NCBI RefSeq assembly: GCF_002775205.1
Contig: NC_036447.1
Coordinates: 19,760,501 to 19,824,500 of the forward strand
DNA: 64,000 nucleotides
Direction of reading: 5' to 3'
Source of the DNA: Xiphophorus maculatus
Taxonomy: Eukaryota; Chordata; Actinopteri; Cyprinodontiformes; Poeciliidae
In this document: in pieces, positions 1 to 12,467 of the stretch
Layout: every line of letters starts with the position of its first letter
Numbering within the stretch: position 1 is the first letter of the stretch
The notes under the pieces: generated by a model
What the model saw: the letters and a program-made list of their open reading frames with translations, nothing else
Databases searched by the model: none
What the model was told of the DNA's origin: nothing
Translations under genes and position numbers: made by a program

Positions 1-2254
1 TTTTTCTGAAATCAGATAAAATCAGTCTGAAATGCACAAATTCAATTTTTTCCCCCACAAAAAATGGGAAAAATTGATTGCATATCTGTATGTAATTGTA
101 ATGTTAAGTGTAGGAAAGAAATATAGCACAATAGAACTGACAATCATTTAATATAAAACTTGATTTTAAAACTACAAATGCACTTTTTCAAAGAAGTTTT
201 ATATTTATTATTTTAGCTTTTCGGTTTAGTTTTTCACGTCTGATTTGTTTCTTATGTCTATGGTCCAAATTTGAACTTAGGTAATATAACTACTTTTAGC
301 TTTGTCTTTGACATTTATATTGGCAACCTAAACTATAGAGGGAGATTAAGACCACTGAAACAAAACATTTTGAGAAAGTGGCCCTGATCCTCTTCCGTAC
401 TCTTCCGTAACCTCAACAGACCAAAAATGGACAAAGGAAAGGAAGTGACACATTCTGTCCGGAAGAACCCAAAGTACAAACTAATTACATCAAGAAGCTA
501 CTTTCTGTTTCTGCAGGAGCCAGTTTCCTTCAAGGTAAATCACAATAGTATGTAAGGATATAATCATTGACAAAGAAAAAAACATTTTCTCCATTCAACA
601 GATACATTGTGTAAAAACGATGGAGTTATGACCAGTTTCAAAGCACACAAACAAACAACTCCTGGTTTTGGTATCTGAGTATGAAAACTCCACACTCACT
701 TTACCAACTCTGCCTAAAACCTTTGACCCTTTCTTAAATTGTGCCAAATTTCTACTCTTTGTATATTTGCTCTTCTGCTTAACACCTGCTTTGACAAGTA
801 AACGTCACATTTTTAGTTTTAAGCTGCTTGTTTTCCAGCGTGTGGCACTTTCATCACACTTTTACTTGTTTTTTGTGTTTATCGTTTAGGGTTAGGCTCC
901 TCACCGCAGTGCTGCAAATTGGAAATTGTTTTCTGTTTTGCACGCAGCCTTCCATGCCCTTTGCAAAACCATAGAGCATTAAGATATGGAACCTCCCACC
1001 TTGAAAGCAGAATACTCTGAAAGCATTGCTGGCTGCCATGATAATACGCAGAATTTGTGTTTATCAGCTCAAATATAAAGATTTCCACAACTATTCCAAT
1101 GTTTTCAGATAACATGCTTCTCACGAGTGGTGAAAATACAAAAGATGAACTAATGAACTGACTGAGACCAAATGAAGTTTGCAGATGAATATGATCTAAT
1201 AAATATTATTTTTGGACAGCTGTTTTTTTTGTATTATTTAGAAAGTGTGTGTGTGGTTCTCTTATCTATTGTACAAGTGTTTGAATACTATATTTCAGGT
1301 TTCCTACAGCAAAAACAAATAGACTTCTTCTTCACCATCTCTATTCTTTAATTCCTGGATGTGTTATTTAGGTTTGAAATTCCTATTAAGGTAACCCAAG
1401 TTTTCTTTTTTTAACTTCTATTTTCTATATCAAGAACATATCTAACAATAACTCTCGCCTCTTTGCACTGAAAGATAAACATAGCTACCGTTTCTCATTC
1501 AAATTACCTGCTGGGAAATTGTGTAGGCTGAAGTGAGGCTTTGACCTCAAACCAATACCACAGCTTCTCATCTAACATTTCAGGAGTAAACAAGCCAAGT
1601 CATTTACCAGCTTCTGTGATTAATGTTACAAATTGAGCTCATGTGAATGGGGCTCATTTTCTCACAGCTCCAGCACATAAACGTCTGATTTGTGGGGGTT
1701 ATTTTTTTTGTATCTTTTTTTCGGGAACGTCGGGATGTGTGGAGGAATTTTACAGACATGCCAAGCAGGAAGAATAAATGCCGAGAAAAAAAATTGTGTT
1801 TAATGAAATCCACCGTGGCATCCATACATGCGTCGCTGTAATCCCGATGGATAATAATGAAAACCATCAGCTTTAAAGGCATTGAAGACATGCACAAGAA
1901 CGTCTTGTTACAAGACCAAATGCGGTGGTTTGTCTTTATCACTCGGCGGATGCCCTTTGTGTCACGAAACACATTTTTGCTTTATTTAGAATAATGTGAG
2001 CCAAAACCCTCTGCTAAGAAATGTCTATTCAGTGTGCTGTTTTTGTGGCCAGTAATACAAAAAAGACTGTTAATGTTTCCACCTATTTCCCATGTCATCA
2101 GAAAGATGTCTTTCAGGTCAGAAAGTTACTTAACAATTCTGTTTATAAATGTATAAATAAAGATTTTTTTTTTAAATTATGCTGGATGGGGAAAAAGAAA
2201 TTCTTATTTTTTTAAGCTGGCTTTAATTTTGTTTCAATCAAACACAATATGGTA

Positions 2255-2390
2255 CATATCTTATAGAGTTTAAAGAGTTTATTTCCTAACTTGATGAGAA
2301 TCGATCTGAGAACTGATAAGGATCTGAATCAATGGTATTGATAATGGAATTGGCAAAATTCAATTCTTATCAATTCCCATGCTTGATGAC
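2255..2390. repeat. Possible hAT-like MITE fragment
   Basis: The stretch has repeated short GAAT/GATAA words and mirrored halves of the type ATTCTTATCAATTCCCAT, resembling the ends of short non-autonomous DNA elements common in teleosts. No clear target-site duplication was found, so the limits are approximate. Confidence 0.3.
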
Positions 2391-4329
2391 AAGAGTAAGA
2401 ATAAAACAAATGACATTTATTAAAAATAAAAATATATTAAAAAAAACAACAAACCTATAGATAGTTGGTTCCTATAATAAGATAACTCTGTATAAGTTGA
2501 TTTCAGAAACATTGCATTCATGTTTTCTCTCCTTCCCAACACAACAGTCTGCAAACAAAAGCAGTAGCACTTTGAAATGCTCTGTCTCATGCAAACGTTT
2601 TAAAACAGCATCGGTATGAATCAGAATGAGATTAATGAGAGTGAAGCTGTTTACCAATTATTAAAGTCTGATGTGAAACTGTTTCTCACTCTGACTAATT
2701 ATTAACTCCAATCTGTGAAGAAATCAAATGTTTTTCTTAAAACGGAAGCTGCTCAGAAAACTGCTTCAGGTAAGCCGCTGACTGTTATTTAACTCTCCAC
2801 AGAATCCCACCCCAAAACTATCCCTTTATGTTGGTGCTTCTCAACAAGCATGAGGTCAAAAACTTTTTTTAACATGAAAAATGAAGCTAACTGCTTAAAA
2901 AGGGACTATTTCTTTGATAGCATTGCTATTTTAAAGAGGTAAATCTGGCTTTAAAATAAAATAATGTGATTTTATTTAAGACAATCAAAAGGGACTAATT
3001 ATTAGTTAGCCTTCATGTACTCTTGTGCGCTCGGTGGGGAATGGGTTTACAGACCTGACTGTATACACTTTGATCCATCTGTTGTGTGATTCCTGAAACT
3101 TCTCAAGCCTGCTGTTGCCACACTGACACCACAGCTGGCCCATTAGAGCAACTGAGTAAGGGAAATGAAAATGTGGTGTACCCACATCCTCCACACCCTG
3201 GCCTTCTGCCATCTTACATTCACTTCTCTTATTTTCACACAAAGAGGAACTCTTGGCCAGTGTCAGACTCAGGACTCTAACGTCCCCAGCTCAGGGGTCG
3301 GAGCTGCTCTACTCCCTGGTTCTGACGACTGGAACCAACCTAAACCCAGATGTAATCTCTGACCGGAGGAGAGATGTAAGAGAGGATCAATTTGATTCAT
3401 TTTATATAACGTTTGGTCTCAAAATGACTTTTGCTCATATCCAAGCGTGTTTGCCAAAAATCTGAAACATTACTTATTTTTTTTTTTACATTCTAGTTTT
3501 GCTTTTAGATCATTAGTGACCATTAAGGTAAAAGTTATTCTTCCCATTTTGTCAGAAGAGTTTAATGTTAGTAGAAAGTACATTTTTGCATAAGGTTAGG
3601 TTTATGTAAGTAGATCAAATTTTTGCAACTTTTTTGTTTCTGGTATAAAAAAGTAAACATGCAGAGTTCAAATAATTTCCCTAACCACTGACAGTGACGG
3701 TCTTATATCAGCTAATGTTTGGAAACTGACACCACATTGGTTAAATAAAGTGGAGAAGTCCACGAAAGACATTGTGACATGCTTTCACTCAGCAAAGTGC
3801 AAAAACCTTCAATGAGTCATGAAAAGAGTGTCAAAAGCATCTGATGATCCCTGTGGGTAGATTGATCAGGCCCTGAGCTTGTGTTGAAGGATGTGGCTTA
3901 AGTTCATTTCACTCATAGTGGGAAGAATGGATTAAAGTAAATCCTAGAAGCAAATATTACACAGTAGAAAAAAAGCAGAAGATAAAAACACAACAGTTCC
4001 TGCAGCAGACTCTCAGTGGTAGCCAGAACAAGAACTGACACACCTAGATAATAAAAAAACAAGCTTCAGGTTGTTACCCAATACAATAAGGGTCTTATTG
4101 TTCAAAGGAATTACTATATAAATCTTTGCTTGTATTGTTTAAGGTGAAAAGATGGGTTAGCATAAACTAAACAGTGTGTCAACATAGGATAAACATTTTC
4201 CTTTTTCGTCTCATTACAAGACTTGAATGCATCTATGGGTTACATGCAGCATAGTGACTTGAAATGAAAATAATACATGGTTTTGAAAATTACTAGTAAA
4301 AAAAAAAGCTGAAATGTGAAGATGGCCTT

Positions 4330-4700
4330 TGTATTTCAGCTCCCATGAGTCGATACTTTATCACCTTTCACTGCAATTACAGCAGAAGGTCTTGTGGAGT
4401 GCATTTCAAATCTAGAGCAACAAAGCTCCAGGTCACTCATCAACTTTTAAATTTTGCTTAGATAATCATTACGATTTAGTTCTGGACTTTGACTGGTTTA
4501 GATTGATGCCAATCTAAGACTTTAATTGGCATCAATCTAAACCATTCCGTGGTTTTTACTCTGTCCTTTACAGCTTCTGATTTTCTTCCAGGATTGATCA
4601 GTATTTAGCTCCATCTATCTTCCCCTCAACTCTGAAATAAACCCCCACAGCATGATGATGCCACCACTGTTTCCAGATGGGGTTTCCGGATGATGTGGAT
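4330..4700 (-). mobile_element. Tc1-like transposon remnant, antisense
   Basis: Phrases typical of the antisense strand of fish Tc1-like transposase genes are visible: a CTGCAATTACAGC-type start, GGACTTTGACTGG near 4485, and a CCCCACAGCATGATGATGCC segment near 4645-4665. The frame is broken throughout, so this is a dead fossil copy. A perfect 19-bp inverted repeat has been created inside it (4495-4543, listed separately). Identification is by remembered family consensus, not by alignment. Confidence 0.65.
4495..4543. repeat. Perfect inverted repeat, 19-bp arms
   Basis: Positions 4495-4513 are the exact reverse complement of 4525-4543, separated by 11 bases. It lies within a Tc1-like remnant whose family consensus, as I remember it, has no such palindrome, so the second arm looks like a local inverted copy of the first. 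Confidence 0.9.
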
Positions 4701-6189
4701 CATTATTATTTTTTATTTTCCTGAAGGGATTTTTTTTAGTGTCCCAGATTGTAAGTACAGTAGCTGTGAAGCTATCCATTATTTTTAATTATCTTCCACA
4801 ATAATCAAATACATTGAGGTTTTAGTCAGTAATTAAAGAAGAAAATACTTCTCCAATGCACTGTTTACCATAAATATCTTTTGATCTGAATCACCAACAG
4901 TTTTGATTACTCCATTAGACGTACGTTGTTAGCAAATACTGACCGCTGTTGGTCTAAGCGTCAAACAGGAAATCAGCTTCAGGGGCTTATGAGCTGCAGA
5001 AGTTTAAGGATTTCTTCTGATGAACCCATCTGATGTTCATTAATGGGATTTTGCATCGTCTACATCAAACCTCAATGATTATCAAACAAATCGGTAGATG
5101 TTTCATGTTCCTGAGACAACACTATGTGCTGGCTTACATAAGCTTTCAATTAGCACCATCACCATCATCATCGTTTTGTCCTTCACTCAAAACAAAGTGG
5201 CTGACAAAACAGCCGGCCCTACTAACAAATTAAATGAGCATGTAAAATCAGTTAAGCTTTAATTGCCCCACTTCCCACTGCTTTTTAACATTTTTTTTCT
5301 TATTACAGAACGGCATGGAGATAAAGCATCTGTGTGGACGGAGGGGAAGTGGGAAGGACAGCTCCATATGCGTTCCGTCAGCCCGAGGGGACAGCTTGGT
5401 CCAACTGTCTTTTCCTGCCACGCTCATTTGGCCTCAGCAGTCATCATGTCTTGTGCTAAAGGTCTCTCGTCGCTACGAGGCTGCTTGGCACTATCTGCAA
5501 GCTACAGACGGAGAACGCACTGATTAAAAGATGTCTTCATTAAAACGATTAGATGCACAAGGCGGCTCAATTCCCACGGGCGTCCTGCTAACGATGAAGG
5601 GGTGGAAGCAGGAGGAGAAGGGACTGATGGGAACACGAGGTTCTCCTCACGTTCTAAAGGTTGCTTCTTATTTAATCGACGCAGTCTTAAAGGACTTTAA
5701 CGGTGTTTGGGCTTGCATGAGGCAATGAGCTGTCCTCTCCTTAAGGGAACGGCCATCTTTTTGCCCCCGACGAGCGTCTCCTCTACCTGACTCACCACAA
5801 CTACAGGCCACTTCCAGGTCATCGAGCTTCCAGTGTGGAAGACCTTGCCAAAGACACAGGAGAGACATTACTTCTGGTTCATTTAATGAAGTCGACAAGT
5901 GTCTTAGAAGGGGAGGAGAGAGTTAACGTCGGCCCAAATGAACATCGGCAGCTCTGAGGCGTTCTCTGGTTTTGTCCTTTTCTGCTCAAAGTTTTGCAAA
6001 GAAGGTGACAGGAGAACGCAGCATCCTCGATTTTTTTTTTGTGTGTGTGTGTGTCACAACTGTTTCTTTTCCCCAAACTAAATACAAAAAGCAGTTTTCA
6101 AATAATGATTTAAGATCTACCTGAACCTGGTAACTGGTTGTGCCATCTTTGGTGGCATCATCTGCCATCAAGCCTCTGCAGTGACTGGA

Positions 6190-6750
6190 AAGCAGTTTTT
6201 TGAGTCACCATGGAAGAATTTGACCCACTTTTCTTTGCAGAATTGGTTTCTTTTCACCACAGGAAAGTCTTTTCAGCATAAATAGACAGTTTTAGGTTCA
6301 AACCTTAACTAGGCCACTATAAAACCTCCATTTTTTTTCTTTATGTCACCTTGCTGATGTGCTTCAGATCATCGTTTTCTTGCACAACCCAAGTAGAGTT
6401 GACCATAAGGTTACAAACCGATATCCGGGCAATCTCCTTCAGGATTTTCTGGATAACAGCAACCATCACTGCTACTCCTGACGCAGTAGCGAAGCATCAC
6501 GCTAACACCATTGTTGTCTGTTGTTATAATGATGTTTTTCTGACTTGTTAGATTTTGTGCCACATGACAGACAGCCTCCAAAATGTTAAATTTTCTCTGT
6601 CCAGTCCACGGATTGTTTTCTGAAATAAATGAAATTACTATTTGAAAACACTCAGCTTATCTATCCACGCTAACAAAATGTGTTTGCTTTTTAAAATATT
6701 TAAGTGTGACAGAAAATACATTGGAAAGGGGGAAAAATACTTTTTCACAA
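6190..6750 (-). mobile_element. Tc1/mariner-type remnant, antisense, second subfamily
   Basis: The segment contains CTCCTTCAGGATTTTCTGG near 6438 and further words (a GATGTTTTTCTG stretch near 6530, and CCACGGATTGTTTTCTGAA near 6605) that match the antisense strand of a widespread fish Tc1-like subfamily different from the copies at 4330 and 7875. No reading frame survives. Limits are approximate; terminal repeats are too decayed to call. Confidence 0.55.
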
Positions 6751-7874
6751 GACCACTTCTTTAGAAGTCAAGCTGTAGTGGTGGGAAATATTTCACAATT
6801 CGACATTTTGACCTTCTCTTCACACATCCTGTCAGAAACAAGCTACGGACAAGTTGCTTGTAGTTATCTGTTGATGATTCAGAAATTTCTTGGTAAGAAA
6901 AAAATGATAATAACAATTGAAAGTATGACTCATGATTAAACCAATGCTGACTTGGAGCTCACATTACAGGCTTTCTATTCTTTTAATGATGCATCCATGT
7001 AGCAGAAAAGTGATAAAAACAGTTAATTTCCTCTGAGGTGCAGCTTCGGGCTCCTGCCTCACTCGGCTCACCTGCCTTCAGTCTCTCCTCCAGGCTCAGC
7101 CAGAGGCCTTTCTGTCCTACCACAATGTGCTAATGGCCATTAAGGAACACAAAAAGTGTCTTTAAAAGACTCAGCCGCAGGCGCTGTCGGCTCCACTGCG
7201 CCTGATTGTTTCTACACTCTCCTTTGCTACTTTCATGGGGTTTTTTTTCTCTCACTCTGCTGCTGCTTTGTTCTCCGTGGTCTTATCTGTCAACGTGAAT
7301 CATAGCCGTGTTCAAAGAAAGTGACAGAATTGCTTGTATGAGGTGCTTGCACCCTGCTTCTCTGAATTTTTGCCCATAGCTGTATGTAATTATGCTCAAG
7401 TGAACATAGATAAAAATGGTTTACAGCTGCAGCACCGATTAGGATCTCAGGGAAGAAGTCACGTTTATTCAAATGTTTCATTATTGGATCATTAAAGGAA
7501 AAAACTAAAAATAAATCATAATTGATAACGCGATGAGATATTCCTCAAAATGATCATGACTTTTATGACCTTTAGAGATGAGGTCACGCTGAAACTGGAA
7601 CTGACCAGTGACTTCAGTCCATTTCCCTTAAACGACTTCTGTTTTTCTGTTTCCCCTGGTGCTTATCTTCCCTGACAGGAGAACCATCACATCTGACCGA
7701 GGTTTCAATGGGAGGAGGCTGGCCCGAGCTGACCACTGTGTGACTGCTGCCCTAACCTTAGACTCCCGCAGGGAGGGGAAGGATGCTGAAAGCTCCGGCC
7801 AAAGTTGCATCAGACATACTTTCACAAAAAAAAAGAAAGAAAAAACGTTGCCTTGCATTTATGCTGCTTAAGCT

Positions 7875-8240
7875 TTTCAGCTTTTTTTGCCACATTACAA
7901 CCACAAACTTCAGTGTATTTTATTAAAATATTCTGTGGCAGACCAACACAAAATAGTCCATGTTTGCGGAGCAGAAGGGAGAAGTGACTTTTGCAGGTGT
8001 TGTTTATCTGCATTAAGACCCGATGACTCCATGCTTTACATCTTTTGTTGCCAATGAAGTTACACGTCTTCTACCTACAGTATGTTTCTATCAGTTTCTA
8101 CACCTAGAGACAGATTTTTGCCAATTGTTCTTTTCACAATGGCTCGGGCCCAAAGTCACACTCCAAGAGCAGTCACAAATTCTCAATTGGATTAAGGTCT
8201 GTACTTTGACTGGGCCACCCTAACTCTTATACGGTGCTCA
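7875..8240 (-). mobile_element. Tc1-like transposon, terminal repeat plus antisense transposase fragment
   Basis: The left part (about 7885-7965) is the terminal inverted repeat of the same Tc1-like family seen at 43402-44610: it has ACATTACAACCACAAA and GACCAACACAAA. It is followed by antisense transposase words, including ATTCTCAATTGGATTAAGGT and TTTGACTGGGCCA near 8180-8220. The copy ends abruptly and is frame-broken. Confidence 0.7.
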
Positions 8241-10350
8241 AAGTGGGACCCAAGGAAGGACAAATATCTTGTGGCAAACATTTGAGGTTTTGGAACTACA
8301 ATCCTGTTCCTAAAATCAGATTTGTTTAATTGATTATTAGATTGAGTGGGTAAAATAGTAAGAATTAAATAGATTTTTTTTCTGACCTGCTAGTGCTTTG
8401 AAAGATGCTGTCTGCATAAAGAAATATGTTAGAAATTTTGACACATGTGGCAAATGGTTTGGGCACCCATGATGTGAGCCATTCCAGTGTTGACTATTGG
8501 TTTATCCCCTGATTGGTTTATCCCATATCATTTATTACATAATATGATGAAGTGTGAGGTTTGAAATAGGACAAAAAGTGGAAAAGGTTAGCATTACAGT
8601 ATGAGGTTGAATATTGTTACTGAATCCAGGATATTAGATCAGTGAATAGTTATTGTGTCACTACTGTACAGAGGGAGTGTAAACAATGTAAGGGCTGCAT
8701 GACAACTAATAATGACAAGGTAGCCTTAAGATGGACTCTGGAGCGTCACAAATCCAATTTTACACATAAAAATTAACGCGCTATTACTCAGCCTGTGACA
8801 AAACGACATGTGAAGCTCTGGAGGTGTTGAACGAAATCTGATACAAGCCCAATTATGCCACAGTGATGTCATCACGTTATCTAACGTTTATCTGGAATTT
8901 TAGAACTGCTTCCACGCTGCACCATCAGACACGCAGAGGATCGGGTATTTCTGGAGTTCATCCCATACAAGAAAATAAAAGATTCTGTACATTTTCAGCT
9001 TCTGTTGCTCAGCATTGTGACTCATGCTGGCTCTGAGAATTTCTATGAATTTGCATTTGATGGCTGTACCTACAGATAAAAACAAATCCTTTTACACCTG
9101 TGATTGTAAGAAATGGTTAAATACTTTGTCAAACATAGAGATTTACAAAATTAAATTTAAAGCGTTCATTTGCAAATTGAAATTTATTTCCTACATGAAA
9201 AAGATATGTTAAGAAACATTTATGTTTATTTCTTGACCAAACTTATGCATATCAGTTTCTGAGACATGAGCCTGAAAAAGACTTGCAGCAGCCATTGTAA
9301 TAAAATGAAATGACCAAGAGGGGCTGAATATATTTGCTCTATGGATTTGGATGGTTTTTCTTTGTAATACGTCTTTTTCCTTTGCAAATTTCCGCTACTG
9401 CATGTAACTTTATTACATCAAATCCAGGCAAAAATAAACTGACGTTTGGAGTTGGGAATGTAAAAGAGTTAATGAATTACGTGTGCTTTTACAAGGCACT
9501 GTATGCCGTGTAGTTGTGCTTTGTTATCAGATACCTTAAAAATATAGCTTAAGGTTACAGAACTTCTCTGAAAAACCTGCGGTGTTACTTAAGGGAATTT
9601 TGCAATGATTGTCACACAACAAGACACTTCCGACATAAATAAACAAAGCAGAGATGAGAACAGGTTCATTTTGATAGTGTAGTTATGTCATATGTGGGTC
9701 CAAAACTTAAGTCATTACCGTCTGTCTGAAACGGCAATAAGAGCTCATTCAAGTTTTGAGAATAGAGTTGGAGCAAGAAATGCAGTCAAATCTATACAGC
9801 CTTACAAATATGACATGAATGCTGGAAAAATTGGAAAGTTAAAGGAGTGTGGGTGTGTGGCCCTCTGGGCACTGAATCAGAGTTCATTACCATACAGGCA
9901 AGACAAAATGTCTGTCTATCAAACAGGTGTTCAGTTCAGGGAACATGTCTTCCGTCACAAATACCTAAGCAGTTGTGTCATGAGTTCACTAATCCAGGAA
10001 TGCCTCAAGCTACAATAAAGAAAAACATAAATTTATAAGACACAACCAGATTTCCTCTTTGTTTTGTGTGTTTTTTTAAAACTAGGTAGCCAAAACTCAA
10101 TAAAACAGGGGCTTTTTAAATACTCTGTCATATACCAAGTCGTTGCCAGATACTTTTGGGCATGTTTGACAGTTACCCATCTTCTCCTTGCCCTCTGGCT
10201 GGAAGAGAGCAGAATTACATTCTCCTCCTCCCACAGCGATGTCAGGAGCTGGAAGCGGGCCAGGATGGGATTGACTTCCTGCTCCAGGCAGGGAGGAACT
10301 GGTGCTCAGGATACCCAAATATGGAGCGGGCCGTATCAGTTTGGATCGCA

Positions 10351-10357
10351 TGACTCA
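10351..10357. promoter_or_regulatory. Consensus AP-1 site upstream of junb
   Basis: TGACTCA is a perfect AP-1 (TRE) motif about 350 bp upstream of the likely junb start site, within a stretch (10180-10390) that is less AT-rich than its surroundings. An upstream AP-1 site would fit autoregulation of a JUN-family gene, but motif presence alone does not show use. Confidence 0.45.
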
Positions 10358-10629
10358 GCGCCAGACTATATATCCATGGGCTAGAGGAAAACTGGTTGCT
10401 TTAGAACAGCTGATCACTTAATGATACATCGGGCTCCATCGCTGACTTTTATTTTTTATTTTAAATCTTGATACTTTCTAAATCACTTTTCTTTAAAAGA
10501 AAATACATAAATGTGGATTTAACTCAAGAGTCGTCTGTTTACCTGCACCGAGTTTCCCCTTGTCTTGTTTATGGCCTTGGATTACTGGCAACAACGTCAA
10601 TGTCAATCTCTCGACGGTAGGCGGGACCT

Positions 10630-10705
10630 CTAACGCAGCAGCCAATCAGCGGGCTCCTCTTGAGACGCGCTTTAAAAGCAGAGGAGCGCCTCGGCCGCTG
10701 CCAGT
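10630..10705 (+). promoter_or_regulatory. junb: junb core promoter
   Basis: A CCAAT box in good context (CCAATCAGC, 10642-10650) is followed 21 bp later by a TATA-like TTTAAAAG (10671-10678). This places initiation near 10700, about 300 bp before the junb start codon. The interval is locally GC-rich with several CpGs. A CCAAT-plus-TATA arrangement is usual for immediate-early genes. The start site itself is inferred. Confidence 0.65.
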
Positions 10706-10753
10706 AATAAGGAAACTGAGGACAAGTTAGGACTTACAGAGAGAAGAAGAGGA

Positions 10754-10867
10754 ATGAAAACATCTGAATAAATCTCTGGACTCCGCTTTGAATTCATCTA
10801 AAGGTACAAACCGACGACTTGGTACAGTACAGTTCCCATGTTTTGGAAGTTTTGCTGTTTTTCGTAG
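10754..10867 (+). promoter_or_regulatory. Two short uORFs in the junb 5' leader
   Basis: Two ATGs lie between the inferred start site and the junb ATG. The first (10754) opens a five-codon frame, Met-Lys-Thr-Ser-Glu, ending at 10771. The second (10838) opens a nine-codon frame ending at 10867. Neither overlaps the main CDS. Downstream of them, a run of 16 T (10960-10975) followed by A4-G-A8 (10976-10988) can fold into an A/U stem ending only eight bases before the main ATG. These features could tune translation; no direct evidence. Confidence 0.5.
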
Positions 10868-10996
10868 CATTAATAAATACAGCGGGACTTTGCGCTGGAG
10901 ATTGGCACATTTGGGACACAGCAGCATCGTTTGCAGCGCACTCTTGTATTTGACTGTCGTTTTTTTTTTTTTTTTAAAAGAAAAAAAACACACAAT

Positions 10997-11989
10997 ATGT
11001 CCACAATAATGGAACAGCCTTTTTATGACGACTCGTTTCTCTCTGCTTATGGCCATCCAGGCGCTGCCCTGACAGACTACAAGCTGCTAAAGCAGAATAT
11101 GAACTTGAACTTCTCCGATTCATATCGGAACCCGAGCTTCAAGACACAGCACCTGCGCGCAGACAGTGATTTCTACCCGGCGGGCACCGCGGACGTGGGC
11201 TCGCTGAAGCTCGCTTCGCCTGAACTCGAGCGGCTCATCATCCAGAGCAGCAACGGGGTCATCACTACGCCGACCCCCGCACAGTACCTCTACAACCGCG
11301 GCATCACAGAGGACCAGGAGGTGTTCGCAGAAGGCTTCGTCAAAGCCCTGGACGATCTGCACAAGATGAACCAGATGGCGCCTCCAAACGTCTCCATCGG
11401 CACCGGTGGGCTCTCGTGTCCGGCTCCGGGCGCCGTGTTCGCCCACTCTATGCAGACGGAACCGCTGGAGTACACGACCCTGAGCAGCTGCACCACGAAC
11501 CCCAGCCTGACCTCCACGGCCAGCTACCCGTCCACAACCATCAGCTACCTGCCGCACCACCAGTACCACCAGCATCCCCAGGCTGTGGCGCACGGGTCGC
11601 ACCACTTCCAGCACTCTCTGGCCGGAGCTGGCGTCCACTCGCAGCGCTTCGGGGGCTTGAAGGAGGAGCCCCAGACGGTCCCCGACATGCAGAGCAGCGA
11701 CAACAGCTCCCCGCCGATGTCCCCAATCGACCTGGAGAACCAGGAGAGGATCAAGGCGGAGCGCAAGCGGCTGAGGAACCGGCTGGCAGCTTCCAAGTGT
11801 CGGAGGCGCAAACTGGAGCGCATCGCCCGGTTGGAGGACAAGGTGAAGGTGTTGAAAACGGACAACGCCGGACTGTCGAACACGGCCTCTCTGCTGCGGG
11901 AACAGGTGGCCCAGCTCAAACAGAAAGTCATGACTCATGTGAGCAGTGGCTGCCAGCTCATGCTAGCGCCGAAAGTGAAGTCTTACTGA
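10997..11989 (+). CDS. junb: JunB, AP-1 bZIP transcription factor
   Basis: Intronless 330-residue gene. The N-terminus MEQPFY and the DYKLLK segment, plus [12 protein letters not shown] near residue 120, are JunB-type rather than c-Jun-type. The delta-like segment [11 protein letters not shown] (about 70-80) is followed by an ITTPTP motif at 89-94. [10 protein letters not shown] and PPMSPIDLE precede the bZIP. The basic region is about 251-275 with the redox-type Cys268 in ASKCRRRK. Leucines 279, 286, 293, 300 and 307 form a perfect five-heptad zipper. The start at 10997 was chosen because the open frame further upstream has no ATG and reads through the leader T-tract. JunB dimerises with Fos/ATF proteins and binds TGACTCA sites in the nucleus. 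Like mammalian JUNB it is convergent with prdx2. Which teleost duplicate (a or b) this is cannot be decided here. Confidence 0.96.
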   Translation: MSTIMEQPFYDDSFLSAYGHPGAALTDYKLLKQNMNLNFSDSYRNPSFKTQHLRADSDFYPAGTADVGSLKLASPELERLIIQSSNGVITTPTPAQYLYNRGITEDQEVFAEGFVKALDDLHKMNQMAPPNVSIGTGGLSCPAPGAVFAHSMQTEPLEYTTLSSCTTNPSLTSTASYPSTTISYLPHHQYHQHPQAVAHGSHHFQHSLAGAGVHSQRFGGLKEEPQTVPDMQSSDNSSPPMSPIDLENQERIKAERKRLRNRLAASKCRRRKLERIARLEDKVKVLKTDNAGLSNTASLLREQVAQLKQKVMTHVSSGCQLMLAPKVKSY

Positions 11990-12325
11990 AGAAATTATGC
12001 ACTTTTTAATGAACACTGGACACAAAAACTGCACTGAAAAACATAAGACTTTATACGCTGAGTGGATGAGAACTGAAACGTATGTGGCTTTAAAAAGGCC
12101 AGACAAGAAATCCTACAATCAGCCTACAAGAAACACTTAGGGGCATTTTTGAACGCGTTTTTAAAAGTGTCGTCTTGGCTTTTCCCTGTTTACATTTTTT
12201 TGTTCGCCCTTTGTGATGCTTTTTAAGTGTATAAGTTATTTGTATTTCTGTTTTTTTTTTTTTCTTTTCTTTTTTACTTGTACGATAATATTTAAGTAAA
12301 AGAAAACATGTAATTAAAATACCAT
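11990..12325 (+). other. junb: junb 3' UTR
   Basis: The AT-rich sequence after the stop includes T-runs and a TTATTTGTATTT segment near 12235 that could act as an AU-rich instability element, as expected for an immediate-early mRNA. The best poly(A) signal is ATTAAA at 12313-12318; no AATAAA is present. The exact 3' end is inferred. Confidence 0.55.
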
Positions 12326-12467
12326 GCTGCTTATAAATGTCTGTTTTTTGAAAAACACGGTCGTATTTCTCGTAAATATAACCACACTGTTGTCACTGAT
12401 CAGAAGTTTACACCAGAAGTTGCCAAAACGTCCCAGCGTAGGACTTTTTCCCCCCTCCCCTCCTTAT

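Larger units (their letters stand above)
1..10150. other. Gene-free left flank of junb
   Basis: No open frame here has a recognisable domain, splice-phase continuity or codon pattern of a real gene; all are short frames in AT-rich DNA. What can be recognised are decayed DNA transposons (given separately near 4330, 6190 and 7875), a (GT)7 run at 6041-6054 and poly-A/T runs. A relatively GC-rich patch at about 7025-7215 is not explained by any repeat I recognise and could be a conserved non-coding element of junb, but nothing in the sequence proves it. Confidence 0.6.

Noticed and set aside
10361-10380. CArG-like CTATATATCC beside the upstream AP-1 site
   Set aside because: It does not fit CC(A/T)6GG in either orientation.
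11120-11938. Long minus-strand open frame (272 codons) opposite junb
   Set aside because: It is the antisense shadow of a GC-rich intronless CDS, and its composition follows junb codon positions. No domain.
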